A DNA stretch of 64,000 nucleotides from positions 40,833 through 104,832 of the forward strand of contig JAETNR010000009.1 in NCBI GenBank assembly GCA_021772055.1, in the 5' to 3' direction. Origin of the DNA: Blautia sp. Lineage in GTDB: Bacteria; Bacillota; Clostridia; Lachnospirales; Lachnospiraceae. How positions within the stretch are numbered: the first letter of the stretch is position 1; every line of letters begins with the position of its first letter. The position numbers and the translations under genes were made by a program. The notes under the pieces were generated by a model. That model worked only from the letters and a program-made list of their open reading frames with translations, searched no databases and was not told where the DNA came from. Below are positions 8,250-17,866 of the stretch, in pieces.

Positions 8250-11131
8250 AAAAATACTTAAAGAAAATCCGGCTGAAAAGAACGACTGTCCTGGCGCTGG
8301 TTTTTGTTTTTTTATCCTTTCTCCTGATACGGCAGATTTTTGATCTGCAGATCATCCAGGGAGAAGATTATATCAGTAAATTCCGGACAAGAACGACCAA
8401 ACATCGTGTGATCAAAAGCACCAGGGGAAATATTTTTGATAGAAACGGAGACCTGATTGCTTCCAATGTTTTGTCTTATACAGTGACTCTGGAAGATAAT
8501 GGAAGCTATGAGACCAACCGTGAGAAAAATCTGACGCTGAACGGAGTAGCTTACCAGGTTTTGAAAATTCTGGAAAAGAATGGAGACAGCCTTTCCAATA
8601 ACTTCCATATTTATATAGATGATCATGGGGAATATGCCTTTGATGTGGAGGAAGGCTTCACCCTGAACAGATTCCGGGCGGATATTTATGGCCACCCCTT
8701 AATTGATGATCTGAAAGAGGAAGAAAAGAACGCCACTGCAGCGGAGATGGTGGAGCATTTAAGCAGCAGCAGGGGATTTTCTATTGTACTGTACGGGGAG
8801 AATGCCTATACCGCGGAAGAACTGGAAGCCCACCATCTGCCGGGTGAGCTTACCAAGCAGGAAATTCTGGATATTGCTATTATCCGGTATGAACTGAACA
8901 ATAACAGCTTTATGAAATATGTGCCTGTGACCATCGCTACGAATATCAGCGAAGAATCGGTGGCTTCCATTGTGGAAAATCAGAGCAGTCTTCAGGGAAT
9001 CGAAGTCGTGGAGGACTCCATCCGTAAATATGTGGATGAGGAAAGCATGGGGCCCATCCTTGGCTATACAGGCAAGGCTTCCGCAGAAGAGCTGGAAGAG
9101 CTCCGCAGGCAGGATGCAGGCTATTCCAATGATGCCGTGATCGGGAAGGCCGGAATCGAGCAATATATGGAGCTGACCCTGCAGGGAACGGACGGAGAAG
9201 AAACCGTGTCCGTGGACAATATGGGAAAAGTCTTAAAAATTGATGAGGACACCAAAGTTGAGCCCATTGCAGGAAATGATGTTTATCTTACCATTGATAC
9301 AGAATGGCAGAGTGCCGTTTACCAGATCCTGAAGCAGCGTGTTGCCGGTATTTTGCTGTCCAATATTACAACAGCCAAGGAATTTGATTATGAAAGCATT
9401 CACGATGCCAGTCAGATTCAGATTCCCATTTACGATGTGTACAATGCGTTAGTGGAAAACAGTGTCATTGACATTACGGAATTTGAATCCGAAGATGCTT
9501 CCAACACAGAAAAAAAATTATATGCCAAATTTCAACAAAAGCAGCAGGAAGTTTTTGATACAATAACAAAGAGGCTCACAGGGGATGATTCTCCTGCCCA
9601 GAAAGAGGAAAGTGAGGAGATGCAGGAATATTTTCTTTACATCTGCAATACGCTCCTCCGCGATACGCTGGGGGTCATCTCCAGGAATGCCATTGATACC
9701 TCGGATGAAACCTACAAGGCATGGACTATAGAGGAGAGCATCAGCTTAAAGGACTATTTAACCTATGCAGCCGGCCAGAACTGGATTGATATTTCCAAGA
9801 TCGCTCCTGAGGGAGAATATCTGGATTCCGGGGAAATCTACAGTTCCCTAACTTCCTATATTACGGATTATCTGCGTACAGATCTTGGGTTTTCCAAGCT
9901 TTTGTACAAGTATATGCTCCACGAGGATCGGATCACCGGCCAGGAATTGTGTCTTGTGCTTTACGAGCAGGGGGTTCTGTCCAAAGATGACGGCGTATAT
10001 GAGTCTCTGGCTTCCGGTGCAACTGGTGCGTATAATTTTATGATCAATAAAATTGCGAACCTTGAGATCGAGCCTGCGCAGCTTGCCCTGATGCCTTTTT
10101 CCGCGTCAGCAGTGATTACTGATGTAAATTCCGGCCAGGTGCTTGCGTGCGTTTCCTATCCGGGATATGATAATAACCGTCTGACCAATAACATGGATAC
10201 GGAATATTATGCGAAGCTGGCTACCGATCTGTCCAGCCCTTTCTTCAACAAAGCTACCCAGCAGACGACGGCACCGGGTTCTACCATGAAGCCGCTGTCT
10301 ACCATTGCAGGTATGATGGAAGGTGTGATCGATGATAATACCTATATTGACTGTACAGGATCCTTCGATTATGTGGAGCCTCCTGTTCATTGCTGGAACT
10401 GGTCAGGACACGGCCCTTTAGATATCCGTACGGCAATTCAGGAGTCCTGTAACTATTACTTTAATATGATCGGTTTCCAGCTTGGAAAAACCGGGGATGA
10501 TGAGTTCTCAGAATCATTGAGCCTCTCCAGGCTTCAGCAGTATGCATCTCTTATAGGACTGGACAAAAAAACAGGAATTGAACTTACAGAGGCATCCCCC
10601 CATGTATCCGATTCGGCTGCAGTGCGCTCCTATATGGGACAGGGTACCCATTTGTACACCACAAGCCAGCTTGCCCGTTATGCATCTGTTCTTGCAAACT
10701 CCGGAACGGTTTACAATCTGACCCTTCTGGACAAGGTGACGGATTCTAAGGGCACCGTTCTGGAGGAATATGAGTCTGAAATGGAAAATACCATGAATGT
10801 ACCTGATAATGTGTGGGATGATATTCATGACGGTATGCTTCGTGTAATCCAGACCCATGATCAGTTTAATAATCTTGGGATTGATGTTGCCGGAAAAACC
10901 GGTACTGCCGAAATCGACAAATATCATCCAAACCATGGTCTGTTTATCGGCTATGCACCGGCCTCAGAGCCGAAGTATTCCATAGCAGTACGTATTGCCA
11001 ACGGGTATTCCTCCGGCAATGCGTGCCTTGCAGCTAATGATATTCTGAAATACATTTTTGAGTTGGCAGATGAAAAGTCTATTTTGACTGGCTATGCTTC
11101 AACAGAAGTCAGTACGACCTCCAATGACTAA
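8234..11131 (+). CDS. mrdA: Penicillin-binding protein 2 (elongasome transpeptidase), TTG start
   Basis: Transpeptidase that cross-links peptidoglycan during elongation. 965 residues, long for a PBP2. One membrane helix near residues 16-36 is followed by a dimerisation domain (TRGNIFDRNGDLIASN). The transpeptidase domain has STMKPLS with the catalytic Ser near 682, SCN near 737 and KTGTAE near 889. Between about residues 370 and 625 lies an acidic helical insertion of roughly 250 residues absent from textbook PBP2. The start is TTG 8234 (no ATG is available before the membrane helix), overlapping mreD. Confidence 0.92.
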   Translation: MGSKIKKYLKKIRLKRTTVLALVFVFLSFLLIRQIFDLQIIQGEDYISKFRTRTTKHRVIKSTRGNIFDRNGDLIASNVLSYTVTLEDNGSYETNREKNLTLNGVAYQVLKILEKNGDSLSNNFHIYIDDHGEYAFDVEEGFTLNRFRADIYGHPLIDDLKEEEKNATAAEMVEHLSSSRGFSIVLYGENAYTAEELEAHHLPGELTKQEILDIAIIRYELNNNSFMKYVPVTIATNISEESVASIVENQSSLQGIEVVEDSIRKYVDEESMGPILGYTGKASAEELEELRRQDAGYSNDAVIGKAGIEQYMELTLQGTDGEETVSVDNMGKVLKIDEDTKVEPIAGNDVYLTIDTEWQSAVYQILKQRVAGILLSNITTAKEFDYESIHDASQIQIPIYDVYNALVENSVIDITEFESEDASNTEKKLYAKFQQKQQEVFDTITKRLTGDDSPAQKEESEEMQEYFLYICNTLLRDTLGVISRNAIDTSDETYKAWTIEESISLKDYLTYAAGQNWIDISKIAPEGEYLDSGEIYSSLTSYITDYLRTDLGFSKLLYKYMLHEDRITGQELCLVLYEQGVLSKDDGVYESLASGATGAYNFMINKIANLEIEPAQLALMPFSASAVITDVNSGQVLACVSYPGYDNNRLTNNMDTEYYAKLATDLSSPFFNKATQQTTAPGSTMKPLSTIAGMMEGVIDDNTYIDCTGSFDYVEPPVHCWNWSGHGPLDIRTAIQESCNYYFNMIGFQLGKTGDDEFSESLSLSRLQQYASLIGLDKKTGIELTEASPHVSDSAAVRSYMGQGTHLYTTSQLARYASVLANSGTVYNLTLLDKVTDSKGTVLEEYESEMENTMNVPDNVWDDIHDGMLRVIQTHDQFNNLGIDVAGKTGTAEIDKYHPNHGLFIGYAPASEPKYSIAVRIANGYSSGNACLAANDILKYIFELADEKSILTGYASTEVSTTSND

Positions 11132-11186
11132 GACACTTTAGAGAACACCAGAAGTATGGAACATTTTTTTAGGAGGAATTGGAAAC

Positions 11187-11975
11187 ATGAGTGAAGTCAT
11201 TGTCATAACATCCGGCAAGGGCGGCGTAGGAAAGACGACGACCGTAGCCAATATCGGCACCGGACTGGCTATGATGGGTAAAAAAGTAGTGGTTGTTGAC
11301 ACGGACATCGGTCTCAGGAATCTGGATGTAGTGCTGGGATTGGAAAACCGGATCGTTTATAACCTGGTAGATGTGGTAAATGGAAGCTGCCGCCTTCGGC
11401 AGGCACTGATCAAGGACAAGCGCCACCCGGATCTTTATCTTCTGCCTTCTGCACAGACAAAGGATAAATCTGCGGTTTCGCCGGAACAGATGATTAAGCT
11501 TACGGAGGAATTGCGGGAGGAATTTGATTTTGTTCTTTTAGACTGTCCTGCAGGAATTGAACAGGGCTTTCGCAATGCCATTGCAGGAGCGGATAAGGCT
11601 CTTGTGGTAACAACACCGGAGGTGTCGGCGATTCGGGATGCAGACAGGATCATCGGTCTTCTGGAGGCCCATGATCTTCGGGATATTCATCTGATCATTA
11701 ACCGGCTGAGACCGGATATGATTGCCAGAGGTGATATGATGTCAGTGGATGACGTCATTGAGATCCTGGCTGTCAATCTCATCGGAACCCTTCCGGATGA
11801 TGAACAGATCGTAATTGCAACCAATCAGGGGGAACCTCTTTCTGCGAAAAATTCCAGGGCGGAAGAAGAATACCGCAATATCTGTAAGCGGCTTTTGGGA
11901 GAGAATGTGCCGTTTATGGACATCCGGCAGAAAAAGGGCGTATTTGGCAGACTTGGGGGAATCTTTCGGAAATAA
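11187..11975 (+). CDS. minD: Septum-site determining ATPase MinD
   Basis: 262 residues. The deviant Walker A SGKGGVGKTTTVANIG stands at the N-terminus, DTDIGLRNLDVVLGLENR follows, and the C-terminal amphipathic membrane-targeting helix ends RLGGIFRK. The ATP-bound dimer sits on the membrane and normally recruits MinC to block polar division. The ribosome site AGGAGGAA precedes ATG 11187. No minC lies between mrdA and minD, where it often sits in Clostridia. Confidence 0.96.
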   Translation: MSEVIVITSGKGGVGKTTTVANIGTGLAMMGKKVVVVDTDIGLRNLDVVLGLENRIVYNLVDVVNGSCRLRQALIKDKRHPDLYLLPSAQTKDKSAVSPEQMIKLTEELREEFDFVLLDCPAGIEQGFRNAIAGADKALVVTTPEVSAIRDADRIIGLLEAHDLRDIHLIINRLRPDMIARGDMMSVDDVIEILAVNLIGTLPDDEQIVIATNQGEPLSAKNSRAEEEYRNICKRLLGENVPFMDIRQKKGVFGRLGGIFRK

Positions 11976-12002
11976 TGCACCTGGAATAAAGGAGGGGAAT
12001 GC

Positions 12003-12257
12003 ATGAAAGCCTTTCAGAATGTCAGGAAACGTTCCGCAGGCTATGCAAGAGAGCGCATGAAGCTGCTTCTTGTTTCGGAACGGATCGACTGCTCCCCGCA
12101 AATGATGAAAATGCTTCGAAATGACCTGATACATACAGTAAAAAAGTATGTTCTGATAGATGAGGAACAGGTACACTTAAAAATCACACAGGAACCGCCT
12201 GTGATTTATGTGAAAATACCTGTACAGAAGAAAAGGAATCGTTTGGATCATGATTAA
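12003..12257 (+). CDS. minE: Cell division topological specificity factor MinE
   Basis: 84 residues, the usual MinE size. An N-terminal segment contains ARERMKLLLVSERIDCSP, the MinD-activating helix/beta switch (family RLKIVLAHDR-like), and the C-terminal half forms the beta-alpha topological domain (VHLKITQEPPVIYVKIPV). AAAGGAGGGG lies ahead of ATG 12003. It overlaps rodA by eight bases. Together with MinD it should give pole-to-pole patterning. Confidence 0.93.
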   Translation: MKAFQNVRKRSAGYARERMKLLLVSERIDCSPQMMKMLRNDLIHTVKKYVLIDEEQVHLKITQEPPVIYVKIPVQKKRNRLDHD

Positions 12258-13410
12258 ACAGTATAAGCTTCGTTTTTATAATTTCAGACTGGTGTTTTTT
12301 CTGCTGATGCTTAGTTTGTTCGGTGTTCAGCTTGTCGGGATTGCTGCGGCAGATCTGCGCAATAAGCAGCTTTTAGGAGTCATTATGGGTGTGATGATCA
12401 TGGTGATCCTTTCCTTGATGGACTATTCCTGGATCATGAATTTCCAGTGGATCATGTATTTCGGGAATATCATAATGCTGCTGGGGGTACGTCTTTTCGG
12501 AGATTCCGCAAACGGCGCTGCCCGCTGGATCGACCTTGGCTTTATCCGATTCCAGCCTACGGAGCTTTCCAAAATCATTATTATCGTCTTTTTTGCGAAA
12601 TTTTTTATGGATCATGAAGAAAAGCTGAACTCCCTTCGGGTGATCGCAGAATCCGCGCTGCTGCTCATGGTTCCGCTGGTGCTGATCTACAATCAGCCGG
12701 ATATGAAAAATACCATTACGGTTGCGATTCTGTTCTGTGTGCTGATCTATGTTGCAGGACTGAGTTACCGAATCATAGGAGGAGCCATATTGATCGCGAT
12801 CCCTTTGGTTATTGTATTTTTAAGTATTGTCATTCAGCCTGACCAGAAGCTTATTAAGGATTATCAGAGAAATCGTATTATGTCCTTCCTCTATCCGGAA
12901 AATGAGGAATATTCGGATGATATTGAACAGCAGAACAATTCTATAACAGCGATTGCTTCCGGAGAGTTGATCGGAAAGAAATATTCCGAAGGGGAAACGG
13001 GAACCTCGGTAAATGAAGGAAATTTTGTGGCAGAAAATCAGACGGACTTTATTTTTGCAGTGGCAGGAGAGGAGTACGGATTTATCGGATGTACGGCGAT
13101 CATTCTGCTTTTGCTGCTTATCGCTTTGGAATGTATCCGAATGAGTCTGCGGGCAAAGGATATGGCCGGGAAGATCATCTGCTGCGGTGTGGGGACCCTT
13201 GTGGCGATTCAGGGAACCATTAACATTATGGTGGCAACCGGATTGGGGCCAAATACCGGCACACCCCTTCCTTTTGTCAGCTATGGGCTTACCTCCATCG
13301 TCAGCATGTATATTGGCATGGGGTTTGTTCTGAATGTAGGACTGCAGAGCAGTGCTTATAATAAAGAACTTCTGAAAAAGAACACGTATAAGAGAGAGGA
13401 ATACTTATGA
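12250..13410 (+). CDS. rodA: RodA/FtsW-type SEDS peptidoglycan glycosyltransferase
   Basis: 386 residues with about ten membrane helices. SEDS signatures are RWIDLGFIRFQPTELSKI, the loop AIASGELIGKKYSEGE, DFIFAVAGEEYGFIG and PLPFVSYGLTS. Position downstream of mreBCD-mrdA-minDE argues for RodA (lateral wall) rather than FtsW or SpoVE. Start 12250 overlaps minE; the stop overlaps the next ATG as ATGA. Confidence 0.92.
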   Translation: MIKQYKLRFYNFRLVFFLLMLSLFGVQLVGIAAADLRNKQLLGVIMGVMIMVILSLMDYSWIMNFQWIMYFGNIIMLLGVRLFGDSANGAARWIDLGFIRFQPTELSKIIIIVFFAKFFMDHEEKLNSLRVIAESALLLMVPLVLIYNQPDMKNTITVAILFCVLIYVAGLSYRIIGGAILIAIPLVIVFLSIVIQPDQKLIKDYQRNRIMSFLYPENEEYSDDIEQQNNSITAIASGELIGKKYSEGETGTSVNEGNFVAENQTDFIFAVAGEEYGFIGCTAIILLLLLIALECIRMSLRAKDMAGKIICCGVGTLVAIQGTINIMVATGLGPNTGTPLPFVSYGLTSIVSMYIGMGFVLNVGLQSSAYNKELLKKNTYKREEYL

Positions 13411-14486
13411 AACGCACCTCAGAATTACAAAATAGAAAGCCTGCCCGAAACAGCGCCAGAGCTGTGCGGCTGAGAAGAAGGCGCAGAAAGAAAATACTTC
13501 ATACCATTCTCCTTTTGTTTCTCATGGCAATCCTTACTGCGGGAGGCATTTATGCGGTTTATCTGCTGAAGGGCGGTACTTTTTCCACACCGAAAGAGCC
13601 GTACAGCGCTTCCAGGGAATTTACGGATACCGGCATTTCCGGCAGTGCAGGAAGGGCCGTGGCGTTTGCTGCGGATTTGTGTGTGGTGGAAAGGGATGTA
13701 CCTTTGGAGTCTGCTGCGCTGGAAAATAATCAGTCAGGCCTTCTTTTTGACCTGAATGAGCAAAAGGTTCTGTTTGCTCAGGGCGCTTATAACCGGGTTT
13801 ATCCGGCCAGCATTACCAAGATTATGACAGGAATGCTGGCTCTGAAATACGGAAATATGGAGGATACCGTCACCATTACACAGGAGAATGTGACATTGGA
13901 AGAAGGCTCGCAGGTATGCGGATTCCAGGCAGGTGACAGAGTGACTATGAGCCAGCTTTTGAACTGTCTCCTTGTATATTCCGGAAATGATGCAGCGTCT
14001 GCCATTGCAGAGCATGTGGCCGGCTCCACTTCTGCTTTTGTGGATATGATGAATCAATATGCTGCCCAGCTTGGCTGTACGGGAACGCACTTTACTAATC
14101 CCCATGGTCTGCAGGACGAGAACCATTATACTACGCCTTATGATATCTATCTGATGCTGAAGGAGGCACTGAAGTATCCGGAATTTACGGAAATTACTCA
14201 GAGTCCTTCCTATACGGTAGAATATACAAGGGCAGACGGCTCCTATATGGCTACCACTCTGCCTGCAACAGACCACTATCTTACCGGAGAGGCTATTCCG
14301 CCCAAGGATGTCACCGTTTTAGGCGGAAAGACCGGAACTACGGATAATGCAGGAAACTGTCTGGCTCTGCTTTCACAGAATGCTTACGGAAAGCCTTTTG
14401 TGTCCATTGTGATGGGGGCATCCAGCAAGGAAGTTCTGTACCAGCAGATGAATTCTCTTTTGGAAAATATCAATAACGCTTTATAA
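13407..14486 (+). CDS. D-alanyl-D-alanine carboxypeptidase (PBP5/DacA-like)
   Basis: 359 residues of the S11 peptidase family, trimming terminal D-Ala from peptidoglycan stem peptides. A very basic N-terminus and one membrane helix (about 29-52) anchor it outside. Active-site motifs are PASITKIMTGM (catalytic Ser near 134), YSGNDAA (about 193) and GGKTGTT (about 308). It lacks the C-terminal amphipathic anchor domain of E. coli PBP5, so the N-terminal helix is the anchor. It is last in the operon before the terminator. Confidence 0.92.
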   Translation: MKRTSELQNRKPARNSARAVRLRRRRRKKILHTILLLFLMAILTAGGIYAVYLLKGGTFSTPKEPYSASREFTDTGISGSAGRAVAFAADLCVVERDVPLESAALENNQSGLLFDLNEQKVLFAQGAYNRVYPASITKIMTGMLALKYGNMEDTVTITQENVTLEEGSQVCGFQAGDRVTMSQLLNCLLVYSGNDAASAIAEHVAGSTSAFVDMMNQYAAQLGCTGTHFTNPHGLQDENHYTTPYDIYLMLKEALKYPEFTEITQSPSYTVEYTRADGSYMATTLPATDHYLTGEAIPPKDVTVLGGKTGTTDNAGNCLALLSQNAYGKPFVSIVMGASSKEVLYQQMNSLLENINNAL

Positions 14487-14510
14487 AAAGCCCGGGGATC
14501 CGGCAGAAAT

Positions 14511-14559
14511 CAGCTAACCTTTGCAGCAGACAGTGTAAAAGAAGGTTAGCTGTTTTTTT
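14511..14559 (+). terminator. Rho-independent terminator of the mre-min-rod operon
   Basis: An 11-bp perfect stem, CAGCTAACCTT at 14511-14521 and AAGGTTAGCTG at 14542-14552, is followed by seven T residues and more T-rich sequence. It lies 25 bases after the carboxypeptidase stop and closes the shape/division operon. Confidence 0.93.
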
Positions 14560-14645
14560 GTTTTTCTACTAGGAAAAAGCTCTGTAAGATGATAAAATGA
14601 TTTATATCGGGATGAATTTATCATAAGGGAGAAAGGAAAAACAGG

Positions 14646-17600
14646 ATGAAGGAGAAAATGACATTTCGCCCCATCCCGGGACTTACAAGAGAAGACGAGG
14701 AACAAATGCTTGCAGAGATTATCCGGGCAGCGCAGAGTAATCTTGATAAGACGGAAGGATATATTCGAAGTCTGTCAGAGGAACTGCACGATCTGATGGA
14801 GACCTATGGGCCGAAGGATAAAGAAGCCCTGGCTCTTCTGCATAATACGCAGTCACAGCTTCGGGAAAATAAGCGTGATCTGCTGCGATGCCAAAATGCA
14901 AGAAAAAAGCCGTATTTTGGCAGAATTGATTTTAGGGATTCCAGGCTTCCTCGGGATGAGTCATATTATGTGGGCAGAGTCGGTATTTCCAAAAGCGGAG
15001 CAGAACCTGTGGTAATCGACTGGAGAGCTCCTGTGGCATCCGTTTATTACGAAAATGCCATAGGGCCATGCAGCTACACGGTGAAGAGCGAGGGACGCTT
15101 TGACATTGAATTAAAGCGCAAGCGGACTTATGAGATTGCAGAGGACAGGCTGAAGGACTTTTTTGATTCCGATGTGGTAGCCAATGATGAACTTCTGACA
15201 AAATACCTGGCAAAAAGCAAGAAGGCCGTTTTAGGTGAGATCATCGCTACCATCCAGAAGGAGCAAAATGCAATTATCCGTAAATCCCCCAAAACAAACA
15301 TGATCGTGCAGGGAGTGGCCGGTTCCGGCAAGACCACTGTAGCGATGCATCGTATCTCTTATATTCTGTATAATTACGGGGAGGAATTTCGTCCGGAGGA
15401 TTTTTATATTATTGGAAGTAACCGGATCCTATTGAATTATATTACAGGAGTGTTACCGGAACTGGATGTGTATGGCGTATCCCAGATGACAATGGAGCAG
15501 TTGTTTGTCCGCCTTCTTTATGAGGACTGGAACCCCCAAATTCATAAAATCCGTTCCCTTGAGAAGCAGGATTCCCAGTCCTGCATGAAGGGAAGTTATG
15601 AATGGTTTCATGACCTGGAAGAGTTTTGCGCGGAATATGAGTATGAGAAGATTCCAAAAGGGGAAATCTGCATGGAGAAAAACGGTGCTCTTCTCATGGA
15701 CTCCAAAACCATTACGGATTATCTGAAGGAATATCCGGGAATGTCCATGCAGAGTAAGATCCATATGCTGAATGAGATCCTTCTTTCCAGACTGGAAAAT
15801 GAAATCACAGGGAAATATGTATCCTACACAAAAGCAGAACAGAAAGAACTGAAACGGATGTACCGCTGGCACTTCGGAAAGGACGAATGGAAGGGAGACA
15901 TTTTTCAGGTTTATCAGGAATTCCTGCTGTTCCAGGAACAGAAGGGCAAGTGCATTTCTGTCACAGAGAATGCATATGATGTATACGATCTGGCAGCCCT
16001 TGCCTATCTCTACAAGCGGATCAAAGAGACGGACGGCATCCGGGAAGCAAGCCATGTGATCATTGATGAAGCACAGGATTTCGGCATGATGGCATATGGA
16101 GCACTTTCCTACTGTCTTCGGGGATGTACTTATACCATTATGGGAGATGTGTCCCAGAATATTCATTATGGTTATGGCCTGAATGATTGGGAAGAACTGA
16201 AAAGTCTGATTTTAACAGGAACATACGATGGCTTTGGCGTTTTAAAGAAAAGCTACCGGAATACTGTGGAAATTTCAGAATTTGCGACAGAAATCCTCCG
16301 GCACGGAAATTTTCCGGTTTATCCTGTGGAGCCTATTATCCGTCATGGCAATGAGGTTGAGGTGAGAGAATGTACAGATGAAAGCGATATGCTTCTTCAA
16401 TCTGTAAAGATTATCAAAAACTGGCAGAAGGAAGGACATGAGACGATTGCAGTGATCTGTTGTGATGAGGCGGAAGCATCCATGGTAAGCAGACGGCTTG
16501 GCGAAGTGATCCGAGTGGAGGACAGCTGCCTGGAGACCGCAGAATTCGGAAGCGGCGTTATGGTGCTTCCTGTGGAATATACAAAAGGGTTGGAATTTGA
16601 TGCTGTTCTTCTATACCATCCTTCTTTGGAAAGCTACCCGGCAGAAGACCGTTATGTGAAGCTTCTCTATGTAGCCGCCACCCGCGCTTTGCATGAACTT
16701 TCGGTTGTTCATATGGGAGACCTGACAGATCTGATCGGAAAAACGGTATCCATGGAAAAGCGTATGCAGTCACTGGATGGGCAGGGAGAGAGGGGGCTTT
16801 CACAATACACAAAAGAGGAAAGAAACGCAAAAGAACAGCATCTTTTGGATGTACAGACGGGGGATCTTGAGCGTGAGCTTCGCAATCGCTTTGGCCCGAA
16901 ACCCATTGTAGTACAGCAGAATAAAAGCAGTGTCCGGGAATCCCCTTTCCAGAAAGGGGCAAAGAAGAATGGGGAATTGCCCGCTTCTGCCAATAACCTT
17001 CTGATAAAAAAGAAGCAGGTGCGGGAAGCTCCTGGAAAGTCTTTGCATCCTGTTCTTATCAATCCTTCTCCCTATCCCTTTGGCGCGTGCCCCATTACTG
17101 CGCTGCTGCGGCCAAAAGGATTCAGCCGTATGGACCATTCCATCCGTATTGTGCGAAAGATGAAACGATACATTGATTTTACAAGCAGATATGGAACCTT
17201 GCGTCTCACACCTCTTGAGGAGGGGATGATCCGTGTGCAGTTCCAAAAAGGAGGGCTTGCAGAGTTTGCACCCGGCCATTGGAACTATCTTCCCCAGCAT
17301 CCTGTTTCCTGGGCTGCAAAAGAAGGGAAAAATCTGGTGGAGGTTACAGCCGGAAAACTCCTTGTAAGAGCAGATAAAAAAACAGGTGCCATCAGTTTCT
17401 GGAATCAGGAAGGAAAGCGGCTGCTTGCAGAGAAAGCAGCTATTCCCAGGCAGATCGAAAGCGGTGCTGTCCTGGAATCCTGGGTGCACTTTGACTGGGG
17501 AAGAAATGAAAAGCTGTATGCAAAAGGCGTCCTTGCAGACGATCTGGAACAGATGAACCAGAAGGCAAGGTACATCAGCTTTGGCAGGAAACCGCTTCGT

Positions 17601-17783
17601 ATGCCGTTTCTGTTTTCTGAATTTGGTTACGGTATCGGTGCTGCAGCAGAACAGACTGTAATGTGCTGTGCGATTCCTATGTACGGAACTTATCTATATA
17701 CAGACGGAATGAAGCAGATTGATTATTATTTTCTTTATGGAGGAGATTATAGGACAACTTTGGAATTATACAAGAAGTTATAA
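14646..17783 (+). CDS. helD: HelD-type UvrD-like helicase with GH31 N-terminal-domain-like C-terminus
   Basis: 1045 residues. The N-terminal about 700 residues are HelD-like: an antiparallel coiled-coil arm (LAEIIRAAQSNLDKTEGYI), FGRIDFRD and YVGRVGI motifs, Walker A GVAGSGKTTVAMHR near 222, Walker B HVIIDEAQDFG near 470 and motif VI LLYVAATRAL near 673. HelD frees stalled RNA polymerase. Residues about 829-1045 look unrelated: RYGTLRLTPLEEGMIRVQF, ARYISFGRKPLRMPFLFSE and IDYYFLYGGDYRTTLELYKK resemble the beta-sandwich that precedes the barrel in GH31 glycosidases, without any catalytic barrel. A Lys/Pro-rich linker joins them. ATG 14646 follows AAGGGAGAAAGG. Confidence 0.82.
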   Translation: MKEKMTFRPIPGLTREDEEQMLAEIIRAAQSNLDKTEGYIRSLSEELHDLMETYGPKDKEALALLHNTQSQLRENKRDLLRCQNARKKPYFGRIDFRDSRLPRDESYYVGRVGISKSGAEPVVIDWRAPVASVYYENAIGPCSYTVKSEGRFDIELKRKRTYEIAEDRLKDFFDSDVVANDELLTKYLAKSKKAVLGEIIATIQKEQNAIIRKSPKTNMIVQGVAGSGKTTVAMHRISYILYNYGEEFRPEDFYIIGSNRILLNYITGVLPELDVYGVSQMTMEQLFVRLLYEDWNPQIHKIRSLEKQDSQSCMKGSYEWFHDLEEFCAEYEYEKIPKGEICMEKNGALLMDSKTITDYLKEYPGMSMQSKIHMLNEILLSRLENEITGKYVSYTKAEQKELKRMYRWHFGKDEWKGDIFQVYQEFLLFQEQKGKCISVTENAYDVYDLAALAYLYKRIKETDGIREASHVIIDEAQDFGMMAYGALSYCLRGCTYTIMGDVSQNIHYGYGLNDWEELKSLILTGTYDGFGVLKKSYRNTVEISEFATEILRHGNFPVYPVEPIIRHGNEVEVRECTDESDMLLQSVKIIKNWQKEGHETIAVICCDEAEASMVSRRLGEVIRVEDSCLETAEFGSGVMVLPVEYTKGLEFDAVLLYHPSLESYPAEDRYVKLLYVAATRALHELSVVHMGDLTDLIGKTVSMEKRMQSLDGQGERGLSQYTKEERNAKEQHLLDVQTGDLERELRNRFGPKPIVVQQNKSSVRESPFQKGAKKNGELPASANNLLIKKKQVREAPGKSLHPVLINPSPYPFGACPITALLRPKGFSRMDHSIRIVRKMKRYIDFTSRYGTLRLTPLEEGMIRVQFQKGGLAEFAPGHWNYLPQHPVSWAAKEGKNLVEVTAGKLLVRADKKTGAISFWNQEGKRLLAEKAAIPRQIESGAVLESWVHFDWGRNEKLYAKGVLADDLEQMNQKARYISFGRKPLRMPFLFSEFGYGIGAAAEQTVMCCAIPMYGTYLYTDGMKQIDYYFLYGGDYRTTLELYKKL

Positions 17784-17866
17784 AGGTTCCGAAATAAAGA
17801 AGACCAGCTGTCATCCAGGGCAGCTGCCGCCATCAGAAACACGTTGATGTTAAGGAGATTTTTTTC

